From Biscogniauxia marginata (lineage: Eukaryota > Ascomycota > Sordariomycetes > Xylariales > Xylariaceae), in NCBI GenBank assembly GCA_022695795.1, contig MU404083.1:92730-156729 (forward strand): a DNA stretch of 64,000 bases, given 5' to 3'. A model generated the notes under the pieces. It saw only the letters and a list, made by a program, of their open reading frames with translations. It did not search any database and was not told where the DNA came from. Below, one piece after another: positions 50,187 to 62,439 of the stretch (its first letter is position 1; every line of letters starts with the position of its first letter). A program made the position numbers and the translations under genes.

Positions 50187-53100
50187 GGCTTCGATTGCGA
50201 TGAGGAGCTTCAAGAATGATTTGTATGAAAGTCAAATAGCTCAATAAAAAGAAAAACGAAACGAGTGGTGAGAAAGAGTAACACGAAAGGAACAATCGTA
50301 AGTAACGCGGGAGAGTGTGAATAAGCGAACCCCCTTGGTTTTAAGAGAACCTAAGACCAACGCCAGGCAGCTAATACCCTCTAACATAGTCCACAAAAAC
50401 GCCTTATTGCAGACATGAGTATTTAAAGAGCAGAGCCTCAAGAGGAGCCAACGCGAAGGAGGTGGCGGCGGCACGGTAAGAGCCCTTAGCTAGTAAGGGC
50501 TAGGCCAGGCTAGACCTGCATAGCGCTGAACGGGCTTCTTGCTGCATTAGGAAACTTATGGCCTGACAAACCGGTTCTGATTGGTCGTTGACCAAAGTTC
50601 CGCATACTCAGGCAACTAAACTGCACTAACTGGATAGTACTAGGCGGACCAATATGCGAACTACTATAAAGGTTAAGACTTACATCTATGTACATAAGTC
50701 CTCGATATGCAGCCTAGGGTTTATCCACTTATACTAACGCCCGGGAGATCTTAAAACCAAAACAGCTCATTCTCCGAGGTTCATCCCAAATTTGGTCGGT
50801 AGCCTAGGATCCTTTTGCTAAGACGGGACGAGGCTCATGGTAGTGATAGAATTACCGGGAGCACGTATATTCACTGAACCTTCGGCAATAGTATAGAAGT
50901 CTAGGTAGAAGTTAGCGGTATCATATTTGCTCTATTCTTCGCAGGACAAGAATATAAAATACACCATAAGATATATGTGCTTCAAACTTTACTACCAAGA
51001 CCCGAGCTTGTGAGGCTCATGGCGTCGAAGAACCGAGTTATAATACCAAGCAAGATGAAAAGGAAAGGGATTATTTAAGTGCAAATACCGCTCCCTTTTG
51101 TATCTCTTGTTCTAATTCTTCATACAGCACCTGCTTGATTAGGCATATTTCTTCACGTGCATGCATCGCGGTACTATGCGCAGTCAAAAAATTGGATTGC
51201 ACACTAACTTGTCTATAAAGGTCATTTTATCGTCACTGAACCATCCCCCCACGTAACAAGTCGTAATGAAATCAAGATCATTAATTGCCTCACACCAATT
51301 CATCCTTGTTTAGGATTACATGGATCTTGATTATGGGGAAGAAACGATCTAATAGGTTAAATGACATGCAAAGTCGACCAGCATTGAGGTTCGACCGTTT
51401 AGTGACGCCAGCACGAATAGAATAGTATTTTTTAGCGAATCCTTTTATGCATGGTATTAGTATGACGGCATTAAAAAATAGATCTAACTATCCTTATTGC
51501 ATCGATATATCACTTAATTAGGTTTCTTAACGACTCGGTTGTTCTTCTTAACGATGCAAATGACGGTGATAAAAACTTAAAATTAAATATTATGACAATA
51601 TTATGTCAACATTATTGGACCAGGCCGACGATAAGCTTGAGCCTTCTACTCGTTCCGCCGAGAATCAAAGTTAATCACTTCGAACGAGTTATCGTGGCTA
51701 TAATCTTATATAGCATGGAACAGGAAATTGAATTTTTTGCAATAGTGAAACATGGTATACGGCTGCTATGAGTTCCTAGGGCATGATTACTAGACCGTGG
51801 AAATAGGCTGCGGTAGCCTCATTGATGTCGAGCTGAGGTACATTTGCAGGTTTCACCATCATACCAAACAAGGTAATAGTTACTTATGAACATCTCGAAA
51901 AGCAACGGTATGAACTACCGCATGACTTATTTTTTTAAACTTCTAATTGGCCAACCACCTCAGGCTTGGAGCTAGCTGGCATAAATCAGCAAGGCTCCGG
52001 AGCGAAGGGTAATATTTTCTATCTGAAGAATGAGTTGATGATAATCACTGGGATGAAGTTCCTCTACAAAGAGCAACACTAACTTTTATTATTAACTCAA
52101 ACCTGGAGAAGCATTTTCAAATATTTCCCTTTTATCTGGAAATCTTCATTGGCAAATGAGGGTATAATTGCTGACAAAACTTGCTGTTGGTAACTACGTC
52201 GGATGAGGAGAGAAAGAATATTTGTTAGGGGGCAATCCATATAACACAAGACACGCGTATAAATAAAGCTCTGGTGCTGCCATATTCCCTCCTTCATTGG
52301 ACTGATACAGGAGCTTAACCGAAGAAAATCTCAGAGCCTCAAATTCGGTACTCAACCTATAATTAGTGAGCAGTAATGGGAAAAGGGGAGTTGGGTTATC
52401 TGTGCATAGAATCAATAGAACAAGGCTGGGGTGGGGTCTATACAGCTCTATGATCGCCTATTTTTGACTATTTAAGGCCTTGGCTGTCCGCAGTAACTAA
52501 CTTTACAGCTTAACCTGCTAGTGTCACTTAAGGACACACTAGTTAACATGATATTCCATCTATTGTAACTAAACGAAATTTAGATAGAAACTAGAAGTAA
52601 ATATATGGTTTTGTTTAGTAGAAAGCATCAATAGATGTCGTCATGAATTACCTAGATTCTCAATAGTTACCAAGCAACAGTTAAATAAGTTTATAGCTAC
52701 CTAGGTACCTATAAGTTAAAAAGAATCGGCCCGATATGACTACATTGGTAAACTTCGCAGAAAACATTGTGCGTGTCTTTTTTGCTATTTTGAAGTTGGT
52801 TTGGGCTTACGACAGGTAAGTTCGACTCTGGCGAAAATCTTATTATGTACAGAATATTGTGACAATTAAACTACGTAGTGCACTACATGTAGGTCAGAAT
52901 ATTGCGTTACTAAATCTGAAAGTGAATTTTAGCGAGATAGATTCTATAATTGTGGACTGCATATATATATTATGAGCGAGAACATAGACTTGAATTATAT
53001 TGCTGATTGATATACACCATCCAGAGTTGGAATTCCGAGACGCTAACCCACCAAGTTTCCTCCAGCCACTTCTATTGCTTGTTTAGACTTCTATAACTGA

Positions 53101-54179
53101 AATTGTATTTGGAGCAGTTATCTTTCTGTCCGTAGTCGGCATACGCCAATATAGTAACTCCTCCACCACACTACTCCCTATCGCTCCTCCACCTTCCTAG
53201 CATAGATGATTCTCCGCATGCGTGCACACACACGCATCCGAAACCCTAGCATAGCTATGGATATGCAGTATCTTAACTTGGATGGATGATCTCCAAGTTG
53301 CATGTAACCCACACACCGTCTAGTAGACTCTTCTGGCAAGAATGTTTCGGAAAAGCTTGGAGACTAGATTCGACAGGGGGGTTGCCAAGACATCACCACG
53401 AATACAAAAATGGCATTATATACTGTAGCTTTAGTAAAATTTAACACTAAGATCCCCCCCAAATGAACCAGATGCTTGAATGGCTGACTGCTATTTCATT
53501 TACATAGTTTACATAGAACGTGACGAACGCACACACAATTCAGCCAGCGCGCAATACTCCTGAGTTAATCCAGGGCGAAAAGTGATCATGTAGTAGCGAC
53601 ACCGCGGTGTAGTTCACACGAGTGTTCGAATTAAAGAATCTTTGATATCTCGTCAGAGGCTGTCTATCCTATTCCTCAATGCTTATAGTACGGTGTACGA
53701 TCTTAAACTGTTGCTATGAATAATGGCATGCTCTCATGGGTCGGATGTGCCAGGTTGTAACACAGCTCTTGGCCCGGCATTTGACCGATTCGATTAACTC
53801 TACCGGCGGATGTTTTGCATGTGAGTAAGGATCTTCTTAACATGCATTAACTAGGTAGCCCAAGAGATCGCTTCCCCAACCCTCGGTACCTGCCCGTTCA
53901 TTACCCCAGACCCGTTATATATGCCTATCACCGGACTGAGCGTTGGGACCCATATTACTAAATCGACCAGAACCTCGGGGACGCGCCTAGTAATGCATGG
54001 CTCTGCTGTACCTGGCAATGGCTGCTGTCTGCCCGGAGTCTGCTCGGCAGTTTTAATTCTATATAATGAATTTATTGTCCGCAAAGCATGGCCCTTAACA
54101 TGTACTCCACGATTCTTGGCCGCCGTTGGGGAAACAACCATGATCTCGAGACCCGTCCAACGGCGCTGATGGCACCACG
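50187..54179. other. Long AT-rich gene-free stretch
   Basis: Four kilobases without a supportable gene. The leftmost 300 bases are promoter. Most of 50.7-53.4 kb is AT-rich with short frames only. A GC-richer patch at 53760-54170 with frames on both strands probably belongs to the 5' region of the receptor-like gene. Confidence 0.5.
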
Positions 54180-55697
54180 ATGGCCATTCAACTTCCGGTT
54201 GAAGTTCACGGAGTCGCGGCTGGCGTGCTCATCTATTCGTTCGTAGCGCTAATCTGCAGCGGCTTGATGGTATGGTTGGTCTGGATACACCAAGAACGAA
54301 CAAGCTGTACGTTTCATGATCAAATCTTCACACTCTAGAGGCTAATATAGCTTGATACCCACAGATGTCGCTGGTATCGCATATTTCACTTTCCTTAGCA
54401 CGGCGACTTGTATCGTTTCCCAATTTCATGATTTTGTACTGTACGAGGACGTCACGAGAGCGCAATGGCGGTACGCACGAGCGAACCCAGATAGCCCTGA
54501 GATCAAGGTCTCTAATGGTGCTATCGGGTTAGACCTTGGTTTGTGGTACTTCCGTACGTCCCCGAGGAATTCACTAAATGGACGAGCATTGCTTATAACA
54601 CTATCAGGACAGTACGCATACTCGGTGGAATCCATGTTCGTCCTATTCTGGTTTGTCGACTCCATCCTACTACGATGAACTGCGTTAAACTGTTTTTGTT
54701 TGTAGGGCTTCTTCATTGATGCAATCAGTGTATGGATTGACTGAGAAGCGGCACCTCAGGCCGTTCCTTAGTCGCGTTAATGTTGCTGGGAAGGTTGTGT
54801 CAATCGTGCTCCCTATTCCCACAATTTGCCTTCTTCAAGTCAAGGCTATCCAGAAATCAACGATAGCGTTTTTTATCCTGACCAATGTGGTCTGTAAGTA
54901 AACATGATGTCGCCCATATACAGATTCACAATTGACTCAAATAGTGATGATTAGCTTAGCTTTCGGCTCTATATTTATGCTCCTTATTTTTGTCCGATAT
55001 GTATATACACGTGGACGCCTTGCTCAGCAGAGTAGGACTGGGGATTCGAGCACAAATGCAACATCTCGAGGCGGCTCCTCAACATTAAAGCTCAAGGGTA
55101 TCTACGACCGCTGGCTCTTAACTCGTTTTACCATCGCGTTTATAGTCCTCAGGTAAAGTGTACAGAAAATCTACGAGGAAGTGCATCTACTTACACACGA
55201 TGTATAGTGTGTTTGAACTTACAAATATTTTCTTTCAACTGAACGGCGTGTCAAACAGCAACAAAGATTCGAAATTAGGACAACCCGACCTAAGCATTGA
55301 GCGAGCGCGCGAAACAGCCGTACTATTCTTGCCAGGCCCGGCGCCGAGCTTCTTGCTCTTCATCGTCTTCGGCACTACAGCGCAATGCCGAAAACAGATA
55401 CATGCCACATTTGTGCCGAAAATATGGCAGCGACAGAGACAACCTGTTCTGAAGACACACTTGGACTCTGCTGCATCAGCACCTAGGGTGTCTTTACCGA
55501 ACTCTCTCAAAGTTTTGCGGGTGTCAGGTTTTGGAAATAGCGGTTCGCATTCAGATTTTCCAAGTCAAACAACTAACGAACCATTACCGGACACACCAAC
55601 TCGAAACAATGCGATAACACTATTCACACTACGAGAAGCTAGCTCATCTGATGATGAGGTAGAATTACCGGTTATACGACCTTTAGACAGAGTTTGA
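54180..55697 (+). CDS. Seven-transmembrane receptor-like protein, unknown ligand
   Basis: Exons are 54180-54306, 54365-54650, 54706-54893, 54945-55152 and 55208-55697. All join in phase to 432 residues (donors GTACGT, GTTTGT, GTAAGT, GTAAAG). Hydrophobic segments occur in a receptor-like order. They are helix 1 (VAAGVLIYSFVALICSGLMV), helix 2 (VAGIAYFTFLSTATCIVS), a polar loop with QWRYA, helix 3 (VESMFVLFWFAS junction), helix 4 (VVSIVLPIPTICLL), helix 5 (ISLAFGSIFMLLIFVRYVY), helix 6 (TRFTIAFIVLSVFELTNIFF) and helix 7 (TAVLFLPGPAPSFLLFIVFG). A cytoplasmic tail of about 110 residues ends in an acidic SSSDDEVE segment. This fits a fungal GPCR-like protein outside the well-known pheromone and carbon classes. 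The family is not identified. The weaker donor GTTTGT (exon 2) is the least certain junction. Confidence 0.65.
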
Positions 55698-56087
55698 CTT
55701 AGTTATAACAATACCACGTACAATAGAATATTCTGCATGACTGAAGTTGGTATCTTAAATGTGGAGTTTGAGGTTTCTTGGAAAGGGGTATATTGTGGAA
55801 TTCAGGGAATAAATAGAAGCAGGGTGATTGACACCAATGTTCCGGAAGGCGACGATAGAATGACTAAAACTGATTAATTATTGATATGATCAGTCATCGA
55901 AATAGAGAAAGAAAAATAAAGGCAAATTTATTGGCTTCGAATGAAATTTAACACATCTCAAATTAAAATCTTCATGGGTTGGATAACTAAGATTTAGCTA
56001 TAAAAATAAAATAAAATAAACCAGGCTAGATTTTAATCTATAGACGTGTTGAATCGCTAATCTGTCTGATTTCATGGGCCATCCAGA
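55698..56087. other. Convergent 3' regions
   Basis: AT-rich space between the receptor-like gene and the epoxide hydrolase, which converge here. It contains an AAATAAAATAAAATAAA run at about 56002-56018. No gene is seen. Confidence 0.6.
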
Positions 56088-57263
56088 TCACAATGTCTTG
56101 AAAAAGCTCAAGATCTCTTGTACCACGGCCTCGGGCTTCTCCTGCTGGACCCAGTGTCCGGCGCCGTCAATGAGCGTCACGCCCCTGAAGCATCCTTCTT
56201 TGACCACCTTAGGGTTCCGGTAGCTCTCAAAGGCACCAGGCTGCTGGTAATTTCCCCAGTCCTGCTTCCCGCTGATGAACGCGCAGGGCACCTCAATCTT
56301 CCTACCGGCGTAGAGCAGCATGTCCCTCGCCGCCTGGGGCGTCGACGCGGTCTGCGCGCGGTACCAGTTCAATGCTCCCTGGAACCCAGTCCGGTGCCAT
56401 TCGTCGCAGTATACCCCAAGCTCCTCTTTAGAGAGCCACTTCTCGCTCTTCGAGGGGTCCTCGCCCTCCATATTGCGGGCTACGGTTTGCGGCATGGAAT
56501 CCTCTTTGCGCATGATGTAGTACTCTGGCATGACCTGTAGTTCCTCTGCGATCCATTCTCCTAAGGGATGAGGGTCATTCTTCTTCCAGTCTGCAGACTT
56601 GAGGTGGAAATATCCTCGGAGAAACGTCTCGAGCCCTTGCGGAGGGCCGTCCCAGTCTGGTGCCGCCTGCGGGGTAGAGTTATACCATTTATAGTGCTTT
56701 CGCGGCGGTTCCAGTTTACCAAGTGCAACCTCAATGTCAATTTTCTGCCGTGGCTGCTGGTCTCCAAGAATTGGTATTGGAGGGGCGTGATGAGGGTGGC
56801 TTAGTTGAATGGTTGACCGAAATATATCTGGACGCATCAGGGCGGCCATGGCGGAGCTCACAGCGCCGAAGTCATGGCCTACAATACTATAGACCTCGGT
56901 GTATCCCAGCTTGTAAACTAGACATACTAAATCCCGCACCAGATTCGTGAACAAAAAGTCGTTCAAATCCACTTCGTGGAATGGACGGCGTGACCATCCA
57001 GTGGTTCGTCCATAGCCTCGCTGATCCATAGCGACACAATAGAAGCCATTCTCGGCGACTTGGTGGAGAACTTTTCTCCATGAGTATGAAAGCTCCGGGT
57101 AGCCATGACAGAACAAAACAAGAGGGTTTCCAACTTTCCCGGACTTCAAAATGTGCCATGAGAGACCGCATGACTCGTTGCAGTCAACATAGTCTTCAAC
57201 AACACTCTTTGGCAGCGGCAAAGCTGGCAACGCCTCGATTCTCGAGTTTACACTGCTAGCCAT
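56088..57263 (-). CDS. Epoxide hydrolase (alpha/beta-hydrolase fold)
   Basis: An intronless gene of 391 residues from the ATG at 57263. The enzyme opens epoxides to diols through a covalent ester on an Asp. The oxyanion motif FCHGYPE (H53-P56) is followed by MDQRGYGRT and the nucleophile elbow VGHDFGA with D131. The general base is H370 in GAGHWVQQEKP, and a candidate charge-relay acid is D335 in SGKQDWG. Asp instead of Ser at the elbow, with the HGYP motif, separates it from lipases and peptidases of the fold. The lid region contains Tyr-rich segments such as MPEYYIM, where the ring-opening tyrosines usually lie. Without a signal peptide it should be cytosolic. It may act after a P450 in detoxification, but no P450 is adjacent (the nearest is 18 kb away). 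Confidence 0.92.
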   Translation of the reverse strand: MASSVNSRIEALPALPLPKSVVEDYVDCNESCGLSWHILKSGKVGNPLVLFCHGYPELSYSWRKVLHQVAENGFYCVAMDQRGYGRTTGWSRRPFHEVDLNDFLFTNLVRDLVCLVYKLGYTEVYSIVGHDFGAVSSAMAALMRPDIFRSTIQLSHPHHAPPIPILGDQQPRQKIDIEVALGKLEPPRKHYKWYNSTPQAAPDWDGPPQGLETFLRGYFHLKSADWKKNDPHPLGEWIAEELQVMPEYYIMRKEDSMPQTVARNMEGEDPSKSEKWLSKEELGVYCDEWHRTGFQGALNWYRAQTASTPQAARDMLLYAGRKIEVPCAFISGKQDWGNYQQPGAFESYRNPKVVKEGCFRGVTLIDGAGHWVQQEKPEAVVQEILSFFKTL

Positions 57264-59027
57264 GTAGACACATTTATTAGAGGAAAAATGGCTGGAGGAT
57301 AGTATATTTTCTTCTAGACTTTGATTGGACAGAGATGCAACTTATTATTACCTACCCCGTGAACCTTGATCTACATTGTTGTGAGGTCACTTACGTCACC
57401 ATCCAACTGCATTTGCGGTATTCGGTAATCCACTGACACGATGCGTGTCATCTTGGGGCATGCATGTGCCCGTAGCTTTGTAACCTGCTATCATGGATCG
57501 TAGTGGTGGAAACATTGAATACAAGCGTCCCCGGGGGACGAGGGGGGCCATTCGGGTGTAAAACAATTATCTATCTATGCATCTCTAGTCCTAGCTTTTT
57601 GCACAACAACAAGTACAATATAGCCCGTTTGAAATGGGTGCCTGGAATGTGAGATAGTATGTCTCAGGAGAGTCTCGCGGCTTGCAATGGTATAACGTGA
57701 TATACGAGGGTGATCACTATATGAAGGGGCTGTTTAAGTGTAAATGAGCTATCTATCTCTGTACATTCAGTTCTAGCTCTTCGCACAACAACATTGTCAT
57801 CTATACATAAAGGGGCCCTGCGTCGTGACAATATGTAACCATGTGCTGGTTGGGCAAAAAAAAAAGTTGGAAATGAAGATACACAAATAGAGTATCTCCT
57901 TGCACCCAAACATCTTCATTCTTTCCCAGCCATCCTTGTACACGATATTCTCGCCGCCGCAATCGTCCTACTAGTAATGGTCACGACAGGCGGTTGACGT
58001 TTGCAAGTTTCGGGTTGGCCATACTATGATAAGATGCAACGTGACATTTAATGGGGCAAGGCACGTTAAGGAGCTGTGACAGGAAAGGAGATCGACATAC
58101 CTACGTAGTTAACTTAAAACAAGGGCAAATCCTTCACTACAAGACGAAGATATTCAGGCTTCTAACATAGCTTATCATCACATACCTTTATAGATGGTTA
58201 TTAGGTACCTATTGGGGTGACGGGGATGTCGTAATCGCCGCCTCCCCCCTCTCCAAAGTTGTGAGACAGCAGGCCTCAGCCTCCTCGATCCTACCTAACA
58301 CAGTCATTAGATTACTATTAAAAGCCACCTCGTTTCCACTGGAGTTCCTTCATTACAATACTTCTTTCCGTCTTTCGTTAGGGAAATAAGGTTTCTTGTA
58401 GCTAGCATACTTACCTAAATCAAACTTTTACCTTTGCATGGCCGATTTTGTGTGAGCCAACTAAAGTAGTCTAATATGAATTATATTTACAACCCCAGGA
58501 TTTTCGATATATGAAGTTACCTCTTGGTCTATGAGACTACTCTAGTCTGCCTAGAAAACACCTAGTTTGCCTAGAACAAGTCTGTTTCTCAACCCCAATC
58601 TTGTAGTTCACCGTTGTGCACATGTGGTGGTGGGAATGGTAGTGTATATTAATTGAAATAAGGGAGAGAAAAGGGAGAAGGAAGAATCGAGGGAAGTTAA
58701 GTGATCAGGTACTTACTTCTTAGGTTGTCTCACTTAGAATACCTGCGGATAATTTCTATTCTTAACTCCAACTCTACTACGTTAGACCATCTATGTAGCT
58801 AGAGGCTGTGGTATGCTATGCTACTGTATTAAATCCAGTGTCTACGCAGCTGGAACACCTAGGACTAGTCACAGAAGGTAGTATATGTATGCATTATCTT
58901 CTCGGGCTGCTCATGTTCATGAACTTGACCGCCTTGGAGTCATCAATGACTATTTTACTAGTTTTCCCTCGAATTCTACACCGCTCTGCCGCTCTGTTTC
59001 TACCTATCTAATAGTTACCTATTCTCT
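57264..59027. other. Non-coding spacer with a degenerate direct repeat
   Basis: A region without genes, holding the epoxide-hydrolase promoter on the left, two imperfect copies of a 65-base element (listed separately), and AT-rich sequence to the DUF3176 gene. Confidence 0.5.
57556..57803. repeat. Imperfect 65-bp direct repeat, two copies
   Basis: Copy 1 (57556-57620) and copy 2 (57738-57803) share the order GTGTAAA, TATCTATCT, CTAGCT and GCACAACAACA with substitutions between. They start 182 bases apart. The element is too short and degenerate to name, and is possibly a fragment of an old repeat. Confidence 0.5.
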
Positions 59028-61184
59028 ATGTTTGACCTTCCATATCATTCTGGAAACCAAAGGCTGCCCTCAGTTGAGGGAACCTGGTTTAACATTTCCA
59101 TTTGGGACACAGATCACCACAATATTTCTATCGATGAGGATTCAGTTACTATATGCCAAGCCACGACTGGCTCAATCCAGCAAGAGCGAAACCCCAATGA
59201 CTCGCCGCAGGGGCTTGTCACAAATTTCAAAATCAAGAGGAAGGCGGCAACTCCGGTCTCGCAGTTAACCGATACCACTCCGGGACAGGGATACAAGGCC
59301 ACTCCTCCATCTCGGGCTCCCCAACGCTCCAAGAAATATGTGGTATCAAGGCGTGGAAACTCCTGGGCTTTGGAGATCACCGGCTTGGTGCTTAGCTCTG
59401 CTGCCTTAGCTGCTTTACTAGCCGCCCTATTTTACATGAATGCCCCCCCCTGACACAATGGAGCTTCTTCCTCTCCGCCAACGCCGTGGTTTCTACCCTT
59501 GCAGCTATTTCCAGGACTACCCTTGCCTTCTCGATTAGTTCCTGCCTTGGCCAAGTAAAATGGAACTGGTTTAAGAAACAATCAGATAACTTGATTGGGT
59601 TTGACCGATTTGACGACGCTAGCCGAGGACCTTGGGGAAGTCTTTGGCTCATAATCTGGCTTCGAGCTTCGTAAGTAAATGTCTAGGTATCCCTCGCTTC
59701 TCTACTACTAACTAGTGCGCTATAGTCATTGGGTGATTCTCACTGCCATCGTTACCATTATTTCAATGGCATTTGAACCACTTCTCCAAGTCGTAATCTC
59801 CTTTTCCGGTCAAATGAACCCTATTGATTCAGGAAACCCACCATATATTGGGCGTAGCCAGGTCCTCGACACAGGCACATTTGGAGAGGTTGGAAGCTCT
59901 GGAGTGTATTATCTGGAGCTCCCTGGCAATCTGACTGTATCGTATACGGGATACCTTTCTCAACCTAACCTAGGACTAGTGTCCGCGTTCAATAATGGCT
60001 TCTATAACCCTTCTACCACACAACCTACTTTATTCTATTGCCCTACTACAAATTTTACTTGGCCAATAACATCGTCGTTGGCCATCTGTAGTGTTTGTAA
60101 TAATATCACGGATCGTCTAGAGCGACGCAGACAACTAGGGGAGCCGCCCAACAGTCTCATTGAGCATAGTGTTCAAAATTTAATCAATTATAGGGTCTAC
60201 GCGTTGCCTCTCGTCAATATAACCAAGCCAAGCGATACTCTTGTGGCCGCTACGAGGATAACAGACTCACAACTCACAGTATCATTCCGATCCCTGAGTA
60301 CCATGATTAGTGCTGTACAAATAATAAGGTATCTAGACAAAAACGAAAGTTACTGGCTGGTACCGGACGAGGTTGCTATTACGGCTATAGAATGTGCGTT
60401 ATATTTCTGCGTTAACGCCTATGAATCTGTAGTAGAACGCGGGATCTTATCAGAAAGGATCATTTCGGCATGGTCTGAACGGGACCCTGGATCGTTTCAA
60501 TGTGGATCTCGGAACATATTAGAGTGTGAAGCTTATGAACGATGGAGTAATCATTCGCTATATATGAGCCCTCCAAGCTTGGGAGATTTCGACAGGACTG
60601 ATCTCGAGTTTCTGAGACCCGCGAATAGCACTTTCTGGCCTCCTGAAGATACGACTACCCGTTTTCGGTTGACACTGAGTACTATTCTGAGTACGACGCA
60701 GTTTGTAAACGATGTATTCTTCACCGATTCCATGATCTGGCCTTTGCGCGGCGACTCGAATGTGTACCCCCCAATCGGACAAGCTTTAATATACCACAGC
60801 AAAAACCTTTCTGAAACCTTCGAAAACGCTGCCCAGGCTCTCAGCAATTGGATGCGTGACATTTCCGACGTAAAGCAGAATGGCACTGCGCAAGAATGGG
60901 TGACACACATCCAGGTTAACTGGTCGTACACCGCGCTCCCAGTAATTAGCATAGTCAGTGGCTTAGGATTCTGCCTATATTGTATATTCGAGACGCATCG
61001 ACTGCAGTTGGAGCCTTGGAAAACAGACATGATCGCCACCCTGACACACTCGGTGGACGCAGAGACGCGAGCGCAGCTGAGACACGCCAACAGGAACGGA
61101 TACTTGAGACGGGCTGTGAAGGCTATGGCTGTTAGGTTTGAAGACTCGGGGTCTGGGTACGAATTACGAGCTCAACACTCATGA
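59028..61184 (+). CDS. DUF3176 membrane protein, frameshifted at a C8 run
   Basis: Coding sense runs from 59028 to about 59450, continues in the next frame to 59670, then after a GTAAGT...TATAG intron from 59726 to the stop at 61184. The family is recognised by the transmembrane helix WALEITGLVLSSAALAALLA, the segment CLGQVKWNWF, and FDRFDDASRGPWGS. A long extracellular N-glycosylation-rich domain and a second helix near the end (ISIVSGLGFCLYCIF) before a basic tail complete it. In the family the first helix runs straight into the following segment. Here a TGA at 59451-59453 interrupts it directly after eight C (59443-59450), and one more C would keep the frame open. This is either a homopolymer miscall or a real null allele. 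Function of the family is unknown. The start may lie further upstream in another exon. Confidence 0.75.
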
Positions 61185-61611
61185 TTCCATAGAAGACTTG
61201 CCGTCGGGTATATACACACGCACGCACACACGCAGCAACCCACCCCCGTCCCCCCCCCGGACTACACTCCTTCTGAAGCACAATCGCGGAAAATCGAAAC
61301 ACAACCTTCGATGTAGGCTAGTATAGGCAATAACCAACTTATACTTGATATTCATTGATCAAACGTGAATAATAACTTGTCCTCTGTATGTGATACTAAC
61401 TCGAAAAATTGCAAAACCACACGTTTTAATCTATTACAATATACTGAATATCCGAATTCCGTGCCAAGCTCAAACTTCGAAGAGTTTCCATCAATGTGGG
61501 AGCTGTATTAGAAAGCCTCGCCTAAAGTAGAAGGCCCTACCACGTGGAAACAAGCCCCTAGCGTACACACTCGTCTTCCGACTACTAGCCCACATTGTAT
61601 TTCCCGTAGCC
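61185..61611. other. Convergent 3' regions
   Basis: Short spacer between the DUF3176 and CREG-like genes, with a CA/CACG-rich stretch at about 61213-61238 and a C run at about 61249-61257. No gene is seen. Confidence 0.6.
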
Positions 61612-62439
61612 TCAAAGATCGCCGAAGGCGCTCCACTCCTTCCAACCCTTCTTCTCGCCCGGCAGGGTGACACGCTCCCACTCGGCGCGGGTGACATTCC
61701 TCCACTCCTCGGCGGGGATCCAGCCGATGTAGGCCCTGTCGCCGAAGCCCCCGATCCAGTAGATCTGCGTGACGACCAGGCGCACGAACTCGGACTCGTG
61801 GATGCGGTTCCCGGGCAGCCAGTACTTGGCGTCGGGGTGCTTGGCCACGAAGCACGAGGCCAGCTCCTCGCTGGACAGGGAGTCGATCTTCTCGAGGTAG
61901 CCCAGCAGGTTGAAGCGCGGCAGGTTGGCTGCGCTGTAGGAGGTCGCGTCCTCGGCGCCATCATCGTCGTAGTCGCCGCGCCCGAAGAGCCAATCGAACA
62001 CGGTGGACTTGATGCGCTTGTCCGGGGGGTACCGCGGGGTCCAGTGCTGGGATAGGCTGATGTTGGATCCGTCGCGGACGTTCTTGAACGACGTCGCGAT
62101 GTTGATGGCGAGGAAGGTGGGGTTGCCGTCGTCCTCGCAGTCCGCAACGTAGTCTATCAGCGCGAGGGGCATGCCCCCGAGGCCGGCGGGGCGGTCCTCC
62201 TGGCTTGAGAACTGCGCGTCGGATGAGCCAGGGAAGACGGTGGCGAGGGAGCCGAGCGGAGTAAGAGCCAGGATCCGGCGGCCCAGCACCGCGGACTCAT
62301 ATGAGGTCGGGATCCGGTAGTCTGATGACTCGGTGGCAGGCGGGTTGGTGAAGATGTATTCTCCCTCCGGGGCTGTTTCAGCCGCGTAGCAGGAGGCGGC
62401 GAGAGTCAGGAGCGGTAAACTGCGGAATAGGAGCCTCAT
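61612..62439 (-). CDS. Secreted CREG-like protein (FMN-binding split-barrel fold)
   Basis: An intronless gene of 275 residues from the ATG at 62439 (an in-frame ATG at 62451 adds four residues). A signal peptide (MRLLFRSLPLLTLAASCYA) is followed by a CREG/PNPOx-like barrel. Segments in order are ALTPLGSLATVFP, PLALIDYVADCEDDGNP, TFLAINIATSFKNV, the PPDKRIKSTVF loop, NLPRFNLLGYLEKI, CFVAKHPDAKYWLPG, IHESEFVRLVVTQIYWIGGFG and DRAYIGWIPAEEW. The two-segment barrel and the HPDA...IYWIGGFG ending are those of the fungal CREG-type secreted family. CREG proteins have lost the catalytic FMN oxidase role in animals, and the fungal function is unknown. Asp/Gly-rich low complexity (GRGDYDDDGAED) lies in a loop. 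It is probably secreted or vacuolar. Confidence 0.85.
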   Translation of the reverse strand: MRLLFRSLPLLTLAASCYAAETAPEGEYIFTNPPATESSDYRIPTSYESAVLGRRILALTPLGSLATVFPGSSDAQFSSQEDRPAGLGGMPLALIDYVADCEDDGNPTFLAINIATSFKNVRDGSNISLSQHWTPRYPPDKRIKSTVFDWLFGRGDYDDDGAEDATSYSAANLPRFNLLGYLEKIDSLSSEELASCFVAKHPDAKYWLPGNRIHESEFVRLVVTQIYWIGGFGDRAYIGWIPAEEWRNVTRAEWERVTLPGEKKGWKEWSAFGDL

